Positions 25,987 to 35,667 are shown, counted from the stretch's first letter. The stretch: 61,018 bases of DNA from Mycobacteriales bacterium (GCA_035504215.1 DATJSI010000033.1:1-61018), one strand, 5' to 3'. Translations and numbers: made by a program. Notes: generated by a model not told the origin, from the sequence alone.

Positions 25987-26833
25987 GCTTACCCACGGCG
26001 GTGCGTGCGGAATGCCACAGGGTGCGGGGGTTGTCGCGGTCGCCGTGCAGCTCAAGCATCGCGGCGACGACCTCTTCGATGGTGCCTCCGTCGTTCACGA
26101 TGCGGCTGAAGTCGCGCAGGTACTGCTGGCTGTGGCCGATGTGCTCTGGAAGGTCGGGAGCATCGACGCGTTTGTGTCCGGCGACGACAATCTCCGGGCT
26201 GAGCGCAGCGATGGCGTCCAGGCTCGCGATCCAGGCGTCGCGTCCTTGCTCGTCGGTCTCGGCGGTCATCATGTGCACCTGGTTGTACACCACGTCTCCA
26301 CCAACGACAGCTGCCGCGGAGGGAATGTGAAGCACTGTCGAGTGCTCCGTGTCGCCTTGCCCGACCGACACGGCACGCAGGAGATGGCCTTCGAGCTCGA
26401 ATTCCTCGCCGTCGAGGGCTTCTGGGAGCACGGGGTGCTCCGGCAGCTCGTCGGGGAAGCTGGCCCTCCAGTAGCCGGACAGGCCGGGGTTCGTGCTCTC
26501 GAATGTCGCGCGTTCCACCACCTCCGGGGTAGCGATCCCGCGCGCGTGAGGGAAATGGTCCTGGATCCTGGCAAGTCCGATCCAGTGATCGGCGTGCCCG
26601 TGCGTGATGTAGACGCCGGTGATCCGCTTGCCGAACCCGCGCACCCAGTGGGCGAGCAGGTCGACCTGATCGACGGTGACGAGGGTGTCGACCAGGATTG
26701 CCTCGTTGTCCCCGGCGATCAGGGTGCTGCTCATCGGCGACCACATCGGCTCGTCACCCGGCGCCTGCGCCGGCGCACCCGCGAACGGACGCATCGGAGC
26801 AACGTAAACATCCACAGTCAGGGCGGTGCTCAT
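25979..26833 (-). CDS. MBL-fold metallo-hydrolase
   Basis: A 284-residue metallo-beta-lactamase-fold hydrolase. THGHADHW supplies H78, H80, D82 and H83; the later H and D of the two-metal site lie in DTEHSTVLHI, GGDVVYNQVH and VAGHKR. Relatives include lactonases and SAM-like hydrolases often found near alpha/beta hydrolases in actinobacterial catabolic clusters. ATG preceded by a GAAAGG-type site. It sits between the hydrolase (stop at 26855) and the dehydrogenase, whose start it overlaps. Confidence 0.88.
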   Translation of the reverse strand: MSTALTVDVYVAPMRPFAGAPAQAPGDEPMWSPMSSTLIAGDNEAILVDTLVTVDQVDLLAHWVRGFGKRITGVYITHGHADHWIGLARIQDHFPHARGIATPEVVERATFESTNPGLSGYWRASFPDELPEHPVLPEALDGEEFELEGHLLRAVSVGQGDTEHSTVLHIPSAAAVVGGDVVYNQVHMMTAETDEQGRDAWIASLDAIAALSPEIVVAGHKRVDAPDLPEHIGHSQQYLRDFSRIVNDGGTIEEVVAAMLELHGDRDNPRTLWHSARTAVGKRG

Positions 26834-26854
26834 AGGAAGGCCTTTCGGTTGCGC

Positions 26855-27677
26855 TCAGTCGCCGATGAAGGCGAGGACGTCGGCAGCGAACTCTTCGTGG
26901 TGCTGGAACAGGAAGCCATGAGCCGCGTCGGGATACAGCTTCAGTTGCGCATCGGGGAGAAGACCGGCGAGCAGATGGGAGTACCTCGGCAGGATCATCG
27001 GGTCGCTGTCACCGTTGGCCACGAAGGTCGGCACACTGATCGCACGCACGCGTTCGAGCAGTGAATGGTTCGGAATGCCCCACGCGCACACTGCGTCGTA
27101 TTGAGCGAGGCGGGTCTGCCAGGTCGTCGGGATGTCGCGACCCTCAGTGCGGTCACCCATCCGGTGCAGGGAATCCATGCCGGCCTTCCGGCTCGCGTCT
27201 GACGCGGCGTAGAACACGCTGAGATATCCCGGTCCGCCGAGCTCGGGCTGGCCGACCGCGTCGATCACATCGGGAGCCCAGCCGTGCATGCCATCGGCTC
27301 CTTGCGGCGCGGCGGAGGCGAGCACCAGTCGTGACACGATGTCGGGGCGCTGCAACGCGATCTCCTGCGCGACGAAGCCGCCGATCGAGAAGCCCATGAG
27401 GTCCGCGCTGCGGATCTCGAGCGCGTCGAGAAAGGTGAGGGCGTCAGCCGCCATCTGCTGGATCGTGTTCGGCGTGGTGCCCGAGGAGCCCGCGACCCCG
27501 GCATTGTCGAAGGTGATCACCCGACGCGACGACGCGACAGCATCGACGAGAGCCGGATCCCAGTTGTCCAAACTGCCCCGGAAGTGCTGCAGAAAGACCA
27601 AGCATGCGGTAGGCGTAGTCGATGCCGTTGTTGCCACTGACTCGCATCGTCGGGGCGCCGGAGTAGCCGCCGTTCAT
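26855..27677 (-). pseudogene. Alpha/beta hydrolase gene with a 5' frameshift
   Basis: The catalytic body is intact: LVFLQHFRGSLDNWDPALVDA near the oxyanion strand, GFSIGG as the nucleophile elbow (Ser), a late acid in NGDSDPM and a His in AAHGF. The natural start is the ATG at 27677, which overlaps the preceding tautomerase stop as ATGA and reads MNGGYSGAPT...GIDYAYR. That frame then leaves the one used by the body, between about 27608 and 27601, and the linker of several residues usually found there is missing. A short non-triplet deletion is the simplest explanation. A GTG at 27637 could give a truncated protein of 260 residues, so activity is possible but uncertain. Confidence 0.75.
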
Positions 27678-28123
27678 TTCTGCACCTCGGACTTCGCAGC
27701 AGCGAGTGATGCGATCTCAGCACGCGCCGCATCGACCAGCTCCGCGTTGGTGTGCGCGTGCCCCCACAACCCCCAACCACCATCCGCTGCCTCCGTGAGC
27801 AGAACCCAAGTCCGCTTGGCGATGTCCGCAGCCCCGGAGGCGCTCGCCACGAGGCTCGTGAACTGCTCGACGACCGCGAGCTGTTTGGTACGGTCCAGCG
27901 CCCCGGCGTTGGTCAGCACCTGGACCCGCACGTGCGCGCTGTCGCCGTCGACGTTCGCGAAGCTGCCGGCACCTAGCTCGTGAACGAACGCGGCGGTGTT
28001 CTGCCGAAACATCGGGATGTCCGGGACACCTTCGATCTTCATCAAGGTGCTTGCAAGGTCGACTGCGAGCTGGTGTGGGTCGGCGAAGGTTCCGGCCGCG
28101 GCGTAGACGTCGATCATCGGCAT
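27674..28123 (-). CDS. Tautomerase-family protein
   Basis: A 149-residue protein starting MPMIDVYAAAGTF; after Met removal, Pro-1 would be the catalytic base of tautomerase/MIF-superfamily enzymes. A GVPDIPMFRQNTAAFVHEL segment and VRVQVLTNAGAL follow, in keeping with two beta-alpha-beta units. The frame opens 12 codons earlier, but only the ATG at 28123 exposes the conserved Pro. First gene of the minus-strand operon, divergent from the TetR gene. Role probably keto-enol or dehalogenation-type chemistry, unproven. Confidence 0.75.
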   Translation of the reverse strand: MPMIDVYAAAGTFADPHQLAVDLASTLMKIEGVPDIPMFRQNTAAFVHELGAGSFANVDGDSAHVRVQVLTNAGALDRTKQLAVVEQFTSLVASASGAADIAKRTWVLLTEAADGGWGLWGHAHTNAELVDAARAEIASLAAAKSEVQK

Positions 28124-28149
28124 GGCGAGCTCCAACTCACTGGCGGGAC

Positions 28150-28165
28150 CGGGTCGCACGACCCG
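28150..28165. promoter_or_regulatory. Candidate TetR operator, perfect palindrome
   Basis: CGGGTCG-CA-CGACCCG is a perfect 16-base palindrome between the tautomerase start (28123) and the TetR start (28220), the usual place for an autorepressing TetR site. Two CTAGAG direct repeats follow at 28167 and 28190. Binding is inferred from position and symmetry. Confidence 0.55.
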
Positions 28166-28219
28166 ACTAGAGAGATTGCTCCACTATTCCTAGAGCATCC
28201 ACTCCAGTAAGGTCAAGGG

Positions 28220-28798
28220 GTGGCAGGGGCAGCCGGCGACACTCGCACCGCCCTGGTGCAGACCATGGCCCGGCTGCTCAGAGAACAGGGATACGCCGCG
28301 ACCGCACTCGCTCAGGTGCTCGCAGAGAGCGGCGCATCAAACGGGTCGCTGTACCACTACTTTCCCGGCGGAATGGAAGAGCTCGCCGAGGTCGCGCTCC
28401 AGACCTCTGGCAAGGTCGTCGCGGGCGCGCTGCGCAAAGCGCTCGATGCCGCACCCGACACCGCGGCCGGGCTCAGCGGCTTCCTGGACATGTCCGAGAG
28501 CCTGTTCGCACAGCAACCCTGCGGAGGCTGCCCGATCTCACCGACTGCCCTGGAATCGCCCACCGTCAGCCCGCGCCTCAGGCTCGCGGCAACGAACTGC
28601 TTCCAAACCTGGCAGGCCCTCATCGCCGCCAGCCTTCGCTCCGACGGCTGGGCAGAGGACACGGTCCACAGCGCTGCGTCCGCCGCACTCGCCCTGGTCG
28701 AAGGAGCGCTGTTGCTCGCACGTGTGAGCGGACAACTCGACCACCTCGAGAACGCCCGTCGCGGCCTTCAGTCGCTCCTCGCCCGCCCACAACGCTGA
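28220..28798 (+). CDS. TetR-family transcriptional regulator (LmrA/YxaF-type)
   Basis: A 192-residue repressor. N-terminal HTH: TRTALVQTMARLLREQGYAATALAQVLAESGASNGSLYHYFP (about 5-48). The C-terminal ligand domain has CGGCPISPTALES, the Cys-containing motif of the LmrA/YxaF subgroup, in which ligands include flavonoids and drugs. GTG start after an AAGGGG-type site. Divergent from the tautomerase-hydrolase-MBL-dehydrogenase operon, which it probably controls. Confidence 0.9.
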   Translation: MAGAAGDTRTALVQTMARLLREQGYAATALAQVLAESGASNGSLYHYFPGGMEELAEVALQTSGKVVAGALRKALDAAPDTAAGLSGFLDMSESLFAQQPCGGCPISPTALESPTVSPRLRLAATNCFQTWQALIAASLRSDGWAEDTVHSAASAALALVEGALLLARVSGQLDHLENARRGLQSLLARPQR

Positions 28799-28945
28799 GC
28801 TCAACCGACGGACGGGCCGCTCGATAGGGGTCGACCTGGTGTGGCCGGTGGGCTTGGCGAGCCCGGGAGTGTGGCCATGCAGCGCCGCGCTCGCACCTGA
28901 CCAGCGGCAAACGCGGGGTCTGGCGCGGCCAGGATGGTGGTCGGC

Positions 28946-29917
28946 TTACTTCTTGACGGCTTGCTCGACTGCTTGGGCGAGGACCGCTGCACCGGCGACG
29001 CTGGGGTGTACGCCGCAGGTGCCCTTGTCCGCCCCCGACAGCGCAGTCAGCAGCCCCGCTGCGCACGGGTCGCCGTGACCCTGCGCGCTTGCGAGCCGGA
29101 ACTGCTTGTAGCCGTTCGCGATCCGGACGTGGAAGTTCTTGCCCGCCTTTTCGACCGCGCTGTTCAGCCCTTGCGACTCGTAATTGTCGGTTGTGTTGTG
29201 GTAGTTCAACGACCAGTACGTCACCAGCACGAGCTGGCCCTGATAGTGGGCCTTGTCGCGGATGCCCTTGAGGATCCTCGTGACGTTCTTCGTGATCTTC
29301 TGCTGCAGTGCCGCGAACTCGCTGAAGCAGCTGTCACTCGTCCGCTCCAGGCAGATGAAGCCGTCGTTCGCGCCGATCATCAGGGTGACGAGCGCGGTGT
29401 GCGGGTGCTTCTTCAGGAACTTCTCGGCGTAGGTCAGCTGCGACTCACCGAGCCCGGTGTAGTGCACGTGCAGCGGGTAGATCCGCCGGTAGCCGATCGG
29501 CGTCGGGTGCTTCGCGCCCTTGGTGAAACTGTTCTCGCAGCCGTTGCTCTGCGCTGAAGTGTTGATGAAGCTCGCCGTCGTCTCGCCCGGGCAGGCCGCG
29601 TTCGTGACCCTGAGATCGAGGTTGCTCGCGACGTCCTCCGGGAACCCGACGAAGTTCGACGCGTGGTGGTAGTTCGGCGGCGGGATCGCGTTGTCCTCCC
29701 GGTAGCCGAAGGGCACCGAGTCACCCAGCGCGAGATAACGCGAACCCGGGGTCACTGCCGGCTGAGCCTTGTGCGCCGCGGCGGTCGCCGCGGTCACGGC
29801 CGGGCGGATCGCGGCCGCGCCGGCGGCCGGCGCCAACAGCATCGCGGCAAGAACCGCGCCGGTGGCGCCGATGGACGCCGTCCCGATGCGGGCGGCGCGG
29901 CGGGAAGCTGGGTTCAT
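28946..29917 (-). CDS. Secreted SGNH/GDSL-type hydrolase
   Basis: A 323-residue exported esterase/lipase. Signal peptide MNPASRRAARIGTASIG...GAVLAAMLLAPAAGA precedes block I (YLALGDSVPFGY, Ser nucleophile), the N of block III (MIGANDG) and block V His in CGVHPSVAG. The Asp normally three residues before that His is replaced by Cys, so a Ser-His dyad would have to suffice. Cysteines (AACPGE, NGCENS, FICLE, DSCFS, GDPCAA) suggest disulfides. The frame opens upstream, but the ATG at 29917 has a good GGAAGG site. Convergent with TetR. Confidence 0.88.
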   Translation of the reverse strand: MNPASRRAARIGTASIGATGAVLAAMLLAPAAGAAAIRPAVTAATAAAHKAQPAVTPGSRYLALGDSVPFGYREDNAIPPPNYHHASNFVGFPEDVASNLDLRVTNAACPGETTASFINTSAQSNGCENSFTKGAKHPTPIGYRRIYPLHVHYTGLGESQLTYAEKFLKKHPHTALVTLMIGANDGFICLERTSDSCFSEFAALQQKITKNVTRILKGIRDKAHYQGQLVLVTYWSLNYHNTTDNYESQGLNSAVEKAGKNFHVRIANGYKQFRLASAQGHGDPCAAGLLTALSGADKGTCGVHPSVAGAAVLAQAVEQAVKK

Positions 29918-29971
29918 GGCGGGCCTTCCTGGCGCAGTTGCGGTGAGCCCCGTCAACGTAGCGTGGAGCGC

Positions 29972-30655
29972 GTGAGTTCTGCGCCAAACGACGAAACGGT
30001 CGAATACCGCCAGTACCGCTTCAGCCCGCCGGAAGGCTCGACCGTCCTGGTGCTCGTTCGCCACGGCGAGTCCGCGCCGGGACGCGAGGGCGCGCCGGCG
30101 GATCTGACCGATGGGCACTCCGACCCGGATCTGGACCCGGTCGGGGTCGCTGAGGCGGACCTGCTGGCTGATCGGCTGGCCGGCCAGCAGGTCGACGCGA
30201 TCTACGTCACTCCGCTACGACGAACCGCCCAGACCGCTGCGCCGCTGGCCGCACGTCTCAACCTGAAGCCCACCGTCGTACCGGAGCTGCGCGAGGTGCA
30301 TCTCGGGGAGTGGGAGGGTTTCGCCTTCCGCAAGTACGTCCGCGAGATGCACCCGGTCGCGCTGCAAATGTTCGCCGAGCAGCGCTGGGACGTGATCCCG
30401 GGCGCCGAGTCGACCGAGGAATTCACCCGCCGGGTTCGTGCTTGAATCGACCTGATTGTCCGGGCTCATCCCAACCAACGGGTGGTCGTCGTCGTCCATG
30501 GAGGTGTGATCGGGGCGATCATGGCAATGGCGACCGGTGCGGAGAACTTCGCGTTCATCGGAGCTGACAACGCCTCGATCTCCGAGCTCGTGGTGCTCGG
30601 CGACCGCTGGTTGGTCCGGCGGTTCAACGACACCGCCCATCTCGACCCGGACTAG
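29972..30655 (+). pseudogene. Histidine phosphatase gene interrupted by an in-frame TGA
   Basis: GTG at 29972 opens a histidine phosphatase (phosphoglycerate-mutase-like) frame: VLVLVRHGES (catalytic RHG), YVTPLRRTAQTA, LREVHLGEWEG. At 30443-30445 a TGA stands between RRVRA and IDLIVRAHPNQ where family members have Gly (GGA), and the same frame then continues through VVVVVHGGVIGAIM (second catalytic His), GADNASISELVVLG and RRFNDTAHL to TAG at 30653. One substitution therefore separates an intact 227-residue enzyme from a product lacking the second His. It is a nonsense mutation, a sequencing error or a readthrough site. Confidence 0.88.
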
Positions 30656-30667
30656 ACGGAGGACCCA

Positions 30668-31852
30668 GTGACCCTCGGGCGATGGCTGGCGTGGGGCCGA
30701 ACCGGCCGGCCCAGCCGCCCGAGCCGGGTCGCGCTCGTGACCGTCGCCGGGTTGACCTCCGCACTGGCGGCCGGGCCGGCCAGCGCGCGCCTGCTCCAGG
30801 ACGTGAAGCCGAGTCCGGCGCAGCAGGCCCAGACGACGTACGACGAGCTGACGCCGGCGCAACGGGTCGGGCAGCTGTTCATGGCCGCCCTTCCGAGCTC
30901 CGGCGCCACGGCGGCACAGCTGACCGCCCTGCGGGCGAAACGGATCGACAACGTGATCCTCGTCAATGCCTCCTCGAGCGGTCGTACGGCGGTGGGCGCC
31001 GCGACCGACGTCATGGTCGGAAACCTGACCGAAAGCGGGGTCAGCCCGTTCATCAGCACCGACCAGGAAGGCGGCGAGGTCCAGCGCCTGACCGGTCCGG
31101 GCTTCGAGAAGATGCCGACCGCGCTGGCACAGGGCCGGATGACCTCATCCGCGCTGCGTTCGGCGGCGACGACCTGGGGCAAGGAGCTCGCCGGCGCCGG
31201 GGTCACTCTCGACCTCGCACCCGTCGCCGACACCGTGCCGAAGAAGGACGCGAAGACCAACCAGCCGATCGGCATCTATCACCGCGAGTACGGCCACACC
31301 CCGGCCGTCGTCGGGCCGCACGTGGTCGCCTTCATCAAAGGCATGACGGCCGCCGACGTCGACACCACGGTCAAGCACTTCCCGGGCCTGGGTCGGGCGA
31401 CCGGCAACACCGACACGACTGCCGGGGTGACCGATCCGACCGGACCGCACTCCACGTTCCTTGAGCCGTTCCAGGACGCCATCACCGCCGGAGCGCAGTT
31501 CGTGATGGTGTCGTCGGCCACCTACCCGAAGATCGACCCGAACCATCTGGCCTGCTTCTCGAAGACGATCATCGGCGGGATGCTGCGCGGCACGATGAAG
31601 TTCACCGGCGTCGTGATATCCGACGACCTGGGGACGGTCGCGCTGCGGAAGTTCCCGGTCGGGACGCGAGCGGTGGACTTCTTCAAGGCCGGCGGCACGA
31701 TGCTGCTCGACACCACGCTGGGTCAGATCCGGCCGATGGTCAAAGCGGTCGTGGCGGAACAGGCCGCGAGCCCGGCGTTCGCGAAGCAGATCAAGACCGA
31801 CGTGCTCGACGTTCTCACTGCCAAGGCGGCGGCGCACCTGATCGCGTCCTGA
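30668..31852 (+). CDS. Secreted GH3 N-terminal-domain protein, atypical
   Basis: A 394-residue protein with a probable signal or anchor (VALVTVAGLTSALAAGPASA, about 20-40). The GH3 barrel is recognisable: STDQEGGEVQRLTGPGF, KHFPGLGRATGNTDT and VVISDDLG (the nucleophile Asp). In NagZ-type beta-N-acetylhexosaminidases the motif continues D-S/T-H, whose His is the acid/base; here it reads D-T-T. The His is missing, so either the mechanism differs or this is a non-NagZ actinobacterial subgroup. GTG start 12 bases after the phosphatase pseudogene. A strong hairpin follows at 31856. Confidence 0.85.
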   Translation: MTLGRWLAWGRTGRPSRPSRVALVTVAGLTSALAAGPASARLLQDVKPSPAQQAQTTYDELTPAQRVGQLFMAALPSSGATAAQLTALRAKRIDNVILVNASSSGRTAVGAATDVMVGNLTESGVSPFISTDQEGGEVQRLTGPGFEKMPTALAQGRMTSSALRSAATTWGKELAGAGVTLDLAPVADTVPKKDAKTNQPIGIYHREYGHTPAVVGPHVVAFIKGMTAADVDTTVKHFPGLGRATGNTDTTAGVTDPTGPHSTFLEPFQDAITAGAQFVMVSSATYPKIDPNHLACFSKTIIGGMLRGTMKFTGVVISDDLGTVALRKFPVGTRAVDFFKAGGTMLLDTTLGQIRPMVKAVVAEQAASPAFAKQIKTDVLDVLTAKAAAHLIAS

Positions 31853-31855
31853 ACC

Positions 31856-31886
31856 GACGCGGCGACCGGCCGGGCCGGACCGCGTC
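31856..31886. terminator. Hairpin between convergent GH3 and exonuclease III genes
   Basis: GACGCGG (31856-31862) pairs with CCGCGTC (31880-31886), and the loop itself holds CCGGC-CGG-GCCGG. It lies in the 32-base gap between two converging genes and overlaps the exonuclease stop, so it can act as a bidirectional terminator. No T-tract is visible. Confidence 0.5.
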
Positions 31887-32703
31887 AGATGTCCGCGTCG
31901 ACGACCACGGGCGCGTGGTCGCTCGGACCCTTTCCCTTTCGCGCGTCGCGGTCGACGTACGCGTCCTTGACCGCGCTCGACACGGCCTCGGTCGCGTAGA
32001 CCAGGTCGATCCGCATCCCCTGGTTCTTGTGGAACATCCCCGCCCGGTAGTCCCAGTAGGTATACGGCGTGTCGTACTTCAGCGCCCGCGGGATCACGTC
32101 GTGCAGGCCGAGCGCGCGCAGGTCGGCGAGGGCTTTGCGCTCGGGCTCGGTGACATGTGTCGAACCGACGAACTGCGACCGGTCCCAGACGTCCTCGTCG
32201 GTCGGGATGACGTTGAAGTCGCCGGTCACGACGAAGGGGTCCGCCCCGACCTCGGTCGCGAGCGCGTCCCGCAGCGCCTCGAGCCACTCGAGCTTGTACG
32301 TGTAGTGCGGGCTGTCGAGCGTGCGTCCGTTGGGCACGTAGACCGACCAGATCCGAAGCGGTCCGCAGGTCGCGCCGATCGCGCGCGCCTCCACCCGGGG
32401 CGGAGCGCCAATCAGGGCGGGGTCGTCCTCGTCGGCCGGTGGGTCGTACGCCGGCTGGCCGGTGAAGCCGAGCTCGACCTGGTCCAACCCGACCCTGGAC
32501 AGGATGGCGACGCCGTTCCAGCGCCCCTCGCCGTTGACGGCCACCTCGTAGCCGAGCTGCTCGGCGTGTTCGCTCGGGAAGGCGTCCGGCGCGCACTTGA
32601 TCTCCTGCAGGCACAGCACATCCGGCTCGACCAGCTCGAGCCACTCGTTCAGACGAGGCAGACGGGCGCCCACGGAGTTGACGTTCCACGTCGCGAATCG
32701 CAT
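31885..32703 (-). CDS. xth: Exodeoxyribonuclease III
   Basis: A 272-residue AP endonuclease/3' exonuclease of the EEP fold. [21 protein letters not shown] (metal-binding Glu), the TGDFNVIP segment (Asp/Asn), WDYR and the C-terminal [12 protein letters not shown] (catalytic D-H) are all present. Length is standard. It starts divergently from adenosine deaminase, 57 bases apart. DNA base-excision repair role is well supported. Confidence 0.93.
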   Translation of the reverse strand: MRFATWNVNSVGARLPRLNEWLELVEPDVLCLQEIKCAPDAFPSEHAEQLGYEVAVNGEGRWNGVAILSRVGLDQVELGFTGQPAYDPPADEDDPALIGAPPRVEARAIGATCGPLRIWSVYVPNGRTLDSPHYTYKLEWLEALRDALATEVGADPFVVTGDFNVIPTDEDVWDRSQFVGSTHVTEPERKALADLRALGLHDVIPRALKYDTPYTYWDYRAGMFHKNQGMRIDLVYATEAVSSAVKDAYVDRDARKGKGPSDHAPVVVDADI

Positions 32704-32760
32704 GGCCCCACCCTAGAAGTGAGCGGCGACAGCGCGTCGTGACCTCTATCCTCAGAGAGG

Positions 32761-33795
32761 ATGGGGAGGCAGAGTTCGGTCACGGACGCCGACCTCCTCG
32801 CCTTGCCGAAGGCGCACCTGCATCTGCATCTCACCGGCGGCATGCGCCACCGGACCCTCATCGACCTGGCCGCACGAGGTGCCGTCACGCTGCCCGAGCG
32901 CCTGGTCGAGCCCGAGCCGGAGGGCATGGTGCTCGGGTGGCCGCGCTTCCAGCGGCTGTACGACGTCGCGCGGAGCGTCCTTCGCACCCCGGAGGACTTC
33001 GACCGGCTGCTGCTCGAGGTGGCGGTCGACGAGCACGCCGCGGGATCGCGCTGGCTCGAGCTGCAGATCACCCCGACCGGGTACGCCGTGCGGCTGGGCG
33101 ACGTCGTCACCGCCGTCGAGGTCTTCTGCTCGGCCGCGGCCAAGGCCGAGGCGGCGACCGGAGTCGGGGTGCGCCTGATCATCGCGGCGAACCGAACCCG
33201 GCCGGCCTGGGAAGCCGAGCTGCTCGCTCGGCTCGCCGTGCGCTACGCCGGCGAGGGCGTCGTGGGCTTCGGGCTGTCGAACGACGAACGCCGTGGCCTG
33301 CCCGAGGAGTTCGCGAAGGCCTTCCGGATCGCCCGCGAGGGCGGCCTGGTCGCGATGCCCCACGCCGGAGAGCTGCTCGGGCCGGAGTCGGTGTCGCGCA
33401 CGGTTGCTGCCCTGTCGCCGGTGCGGATCGGGCACGGCGTCCGCGCGACCGAGGATCCCGACGTACTCAGGATGCTGGCCGACCGGGGGATCGCCTGCGA
33501 GGTGTGCCCGACCTCGAACCTCGCGATGGGCGTCTACCGCGACTTGGCCGCCGTGCCGTTGCCGCAGCTGGAGGCGGCCGGCGTGCCGGTGGTGCTCGCC
33601 ACCGACGACCCGCTGCTGTTCGGAGGCAGCCTGGTCGGGCAGTACGCAAGCGCCCGCGACGACCACGGCTACGACCGGGCGGACCTTGCCCGCCTCGCCC
33701 GCACGTCGGTGACGCACTCGCTGATGCCGGCCGACCTGGCCGCGCGGCTGCACGCCGACATCGACGCCTGGGAACGCGGCTCCGCGGGCACGTAG
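32761..33795 (+). CDS. add: Adenosine deaminase
   Basis: A 344-residue zinc hydrolase. [11 protein letters not shown] (zinc ligands His 19 and His 21), MPHAGE (catalytic His-Ala-Gly-Glu), IGHGVRA and [11 protein letters not shown] (zinc Asp) follow in order. The segment CEVCPTSN is typical of ADA/aminodeoxyfutalosine deaminases. Tyr/His-rich substrate loop [10 protein letters not shown] is also present. ATG at 32761 is likely; it sits in a divergent gap with exonuclease III. The stop is 12 bases before TypA. Adenosine versus another adenine-containing substrate cannot be told apart by eye. Confidence 0.88.
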   Translation: MGRQSSVTDADLLALPKAHLHLHLTGGMRHRTLIDLAARGAVTLPERLVEPEPEGMVLGWPRFQRLYDVARSVLRTPEDFDRLLLEVAVDEHAAGSRWLELQITPTGYAVRLGDVVTAVEVFCSAAAKAEAATGVGVRLIIAANRTRPAWEAELLARLAVRYAGEGVVGFGLSNDERRGLPEEFAKAFRIAREGGLVAMPHAGELLGPESVSRTVAALSPVRIGHGVRATEDPDVLRMLADRGIACEVCPTSNLAMGVYRDLAAVPLPQLEAAGVPVVLATDDPLLFGGSLVGQYASARDDHGYDRADLARLARTSVTHSLMPADLAARLHADIDAWERGSAGT

Positions 33796-33806
33796 CCTGG
33801 ACGCTC

Positions 33807-35660
33807 GTGGCCAGCCGCTCGGACCTGCGTAACGTCGCGATCATCGCGCACGTCGACCATGGCAAGACGACGCTGGTCGACGCCATGCTGTGGCAGTCCG
33901 GCGCCTTCTCCGAGCACCAGGCCGACGAGGGCTCGGTCAACGAGCGGGTGCTCGACTCGATGGACCTCGAGCGCGAGAAGGGCATCACCATCCTCGCGAA
34001 GAACACCTCGGTCCACCACGGCGGGCTGACCATCAACATCGTCGACACGCCCGGGCACGCGGACTTCGGCGGCGAGGTCGAGCGCGGGCTGTCGATGGTC
34101 GACGGCGTCGCGCTGCTGGTGGACGCGAGCGAAGGACCTCTGCCGCAGACCCGGTTCGTCCTGCGCAAGGCGCTTGCGCTGAACCTCCCCGTCATCCTGA
34201 TCATCAACAAGGTCGACCGGTCCGACGCGCGGATCGCCGAGGTCGTCGACGAGACCTACGAGCTGTTCCTCGACCTCGACGCCGACGAGCACCAGATCGA
34301 GTTCCCGATCGTCTACTGCCAGGCCAAGACCGGGCAGGCGTCGCTGAACCGGCCGGCCGACGGCACCAGCCCGGACAGCCCGAACCTCGAGCCCTTGTTC
34401 ACTGTCATCCGCGAGACGATCCCGGCACCGACGTACGACGAGACCGCGCCGTTGCAGGCGCACGTCACGAACCTCGACGCCTCTCCGTACCTGGGCCGGC
34501 TCGCGCTGTGCCGGATCCACAACGGCGAGCTGAAGAAGGGTCAGACGGTTGCGTGGTGCCGCCAGGACGGCAGCATCGAGCGGGTCCGGCTGACCGAGCT
34601 GCTGGGCACCGAGGCGCTGGAACGGGTGCCGATCGAGTCGGCCGGCCCGGGCGACATCGTGGCGATCGCCGGCATCCCGGACATCACGATCGGAGAGACG
34701 CTCGCGGATCCCGACGACCCTCGCCCGCTGCCGGTCATCACGATCGACGAGCCGAACATCTCGATGACGATCGGGGTCAACACCTCACCGCTGGCCGGGC
34801 AGAGCGGCAACAAGCTCACTGCGCGGCTGGTGAAGAACCGGCTCGACGCGGAGCTGGTCGGCAATGTCTCGATCCGGGTGCTGCCGACCGAGCGTCCCGA
34901 CACCTGGGAGGTGCAAGGGCGGGGCGAGCTCCAGCTGGCGATCCTCGTCGAGATCATGCGCCGTGAAGGCTTCGAGCTGACCGTCGGCAAGCCGCAGGTG
35001 GTCACCCGCGTGATCGACGGGCGGTTGCACGAGCCCATGGAGCGGCTCACGATCGACGTACCGAGCGACTACCAAGGTGTGCTGATCCAGCTGCTCGCGC
35101 TGCGCAAGGGGCGGCTCGAGCAGATGGTCGACCACGGCACCGGCTGGTTGCGGATGGAGTACGTCGTCCCTGCCCGCGGCCTGATCGGCTTCCGCACCGA
35201 GTTCCTCACCGAGACGCGAGGCACCGGTCTGCTGCACCACATCCACGAGGGCTACGAGCCGTGGTTGGGGGAGCTGCGCACGCGCCCGAGCGGATCGCTG
35301 GTCGCCGACCGCGCCGGGAGCACGACCGGCTTCGCGCTCGCGAACCTGCAGGAGCGCGGCACGCTATTCGTCGGTCCCGGCACCGAGGTCTACGAGGGCA
35401 TGATCGTCGGGGAGAACTCGCGCTCGGACGACATCGACGTCAATCCGACCAAGGAGAAGAAGCTCACCAACATGCGGGCGTCGGCCGGCGACCTGCTGGT
35501 GCCGCTGATCCCGCACCGGGTGCTGAGCCTCGAGCAGGCACTGGAGTTCTGCCGCGAGGACGAGTGCGTTGAGGTCACGCCGAGCACCGTGCGCATGCGC
35601 AAGGTCGAGCTCGCCGCGGCTACGCGATACCGCGCCGCCAAGCGCCGCCCTGGCGGCTAG
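33807..35660 (+). CDS. typA: TypA/BipA ribosome-associated GTPase
   Basis: A 617-residue translational GTPase. G1 HVDHGKTT, G2 around EREKGITI, G3 [10 protein letters not shown]4 NKVDRSDAR, then domain II, EF-G domain III/V-like regions ([20 protein letters not shown]) and the TypA-specific C-terminal domain ([26 protein letters not shown]). Role: ribosome assembly and stress adaptation. GTG start at 33807 follows adenosine deaminase by 11 bases; the frame stays open upstream only by chance. The stop abuts the tandem-repeat array. Confidence 0.95.
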   Translation: MASRSDLRNVAIIAHVDHGKTTLVDAMLWQSGAFSEHQADEGSVNERVLDSMDLEREKGITILAKNTSVHHGGLTINIVDTPGHADFGGEVERGLSMVDGVALLVDASEGPLPQTRFVLRKALALNLPVILIINKVDRSDARIAEVVDETYELFLDLDADEHQIEFPIVYCQAKTGQASLNRPADGTSPDSPNLEPLFTVIRETIPAPTYDETAPLQAHVTNLDASPYLGRLALCRIHNGELKKGQTVAWCRQDGSIERVRLTELLGTEALERVPIESAGPGDIVAIAGIPDITIGETLADPDDPRPLPVITIDEPNISMTIGVNTSPLAGQSGNKLTARLVKNRLDAELVGNVSIRVLPTERPDTWEVQGRGELQLAILVEIMRREGFELTVGKPQVVTRVIDGRLHEPMERLTIDVPSDYQGVLIQLLALRKGRLEQMVDHGTGWLRMEYVVPARGLIGFRTEFLTETRGTGLLHHIHEGYEPWLGELRTRPSGSLVADRAGSTTGFALANLQERGTLFVGPGTEVYEGMIVGENSRSDDIDVNPTKEKKLTNMRASAGDLLVPLIPHRVLSLEQALEFCREDECVEVTPSTVRMRKVELAAATRYRAAKRRPGG

Positions 35661-35667
35661 CGCCCAA

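Noticed and set aside
30443-30445. TGA as selenocysteine codon
   Set aside because: Expected residue is Gly, not Cys/Sec, and no selenocysteine-insertion hairpin is evident downstream.
31145-32689. Another 514-codon minus-strand frame over GH3 and exonuclease III
   Set aside because: Third-position GC shadow; composition like random Arg/Gly-rich translation.
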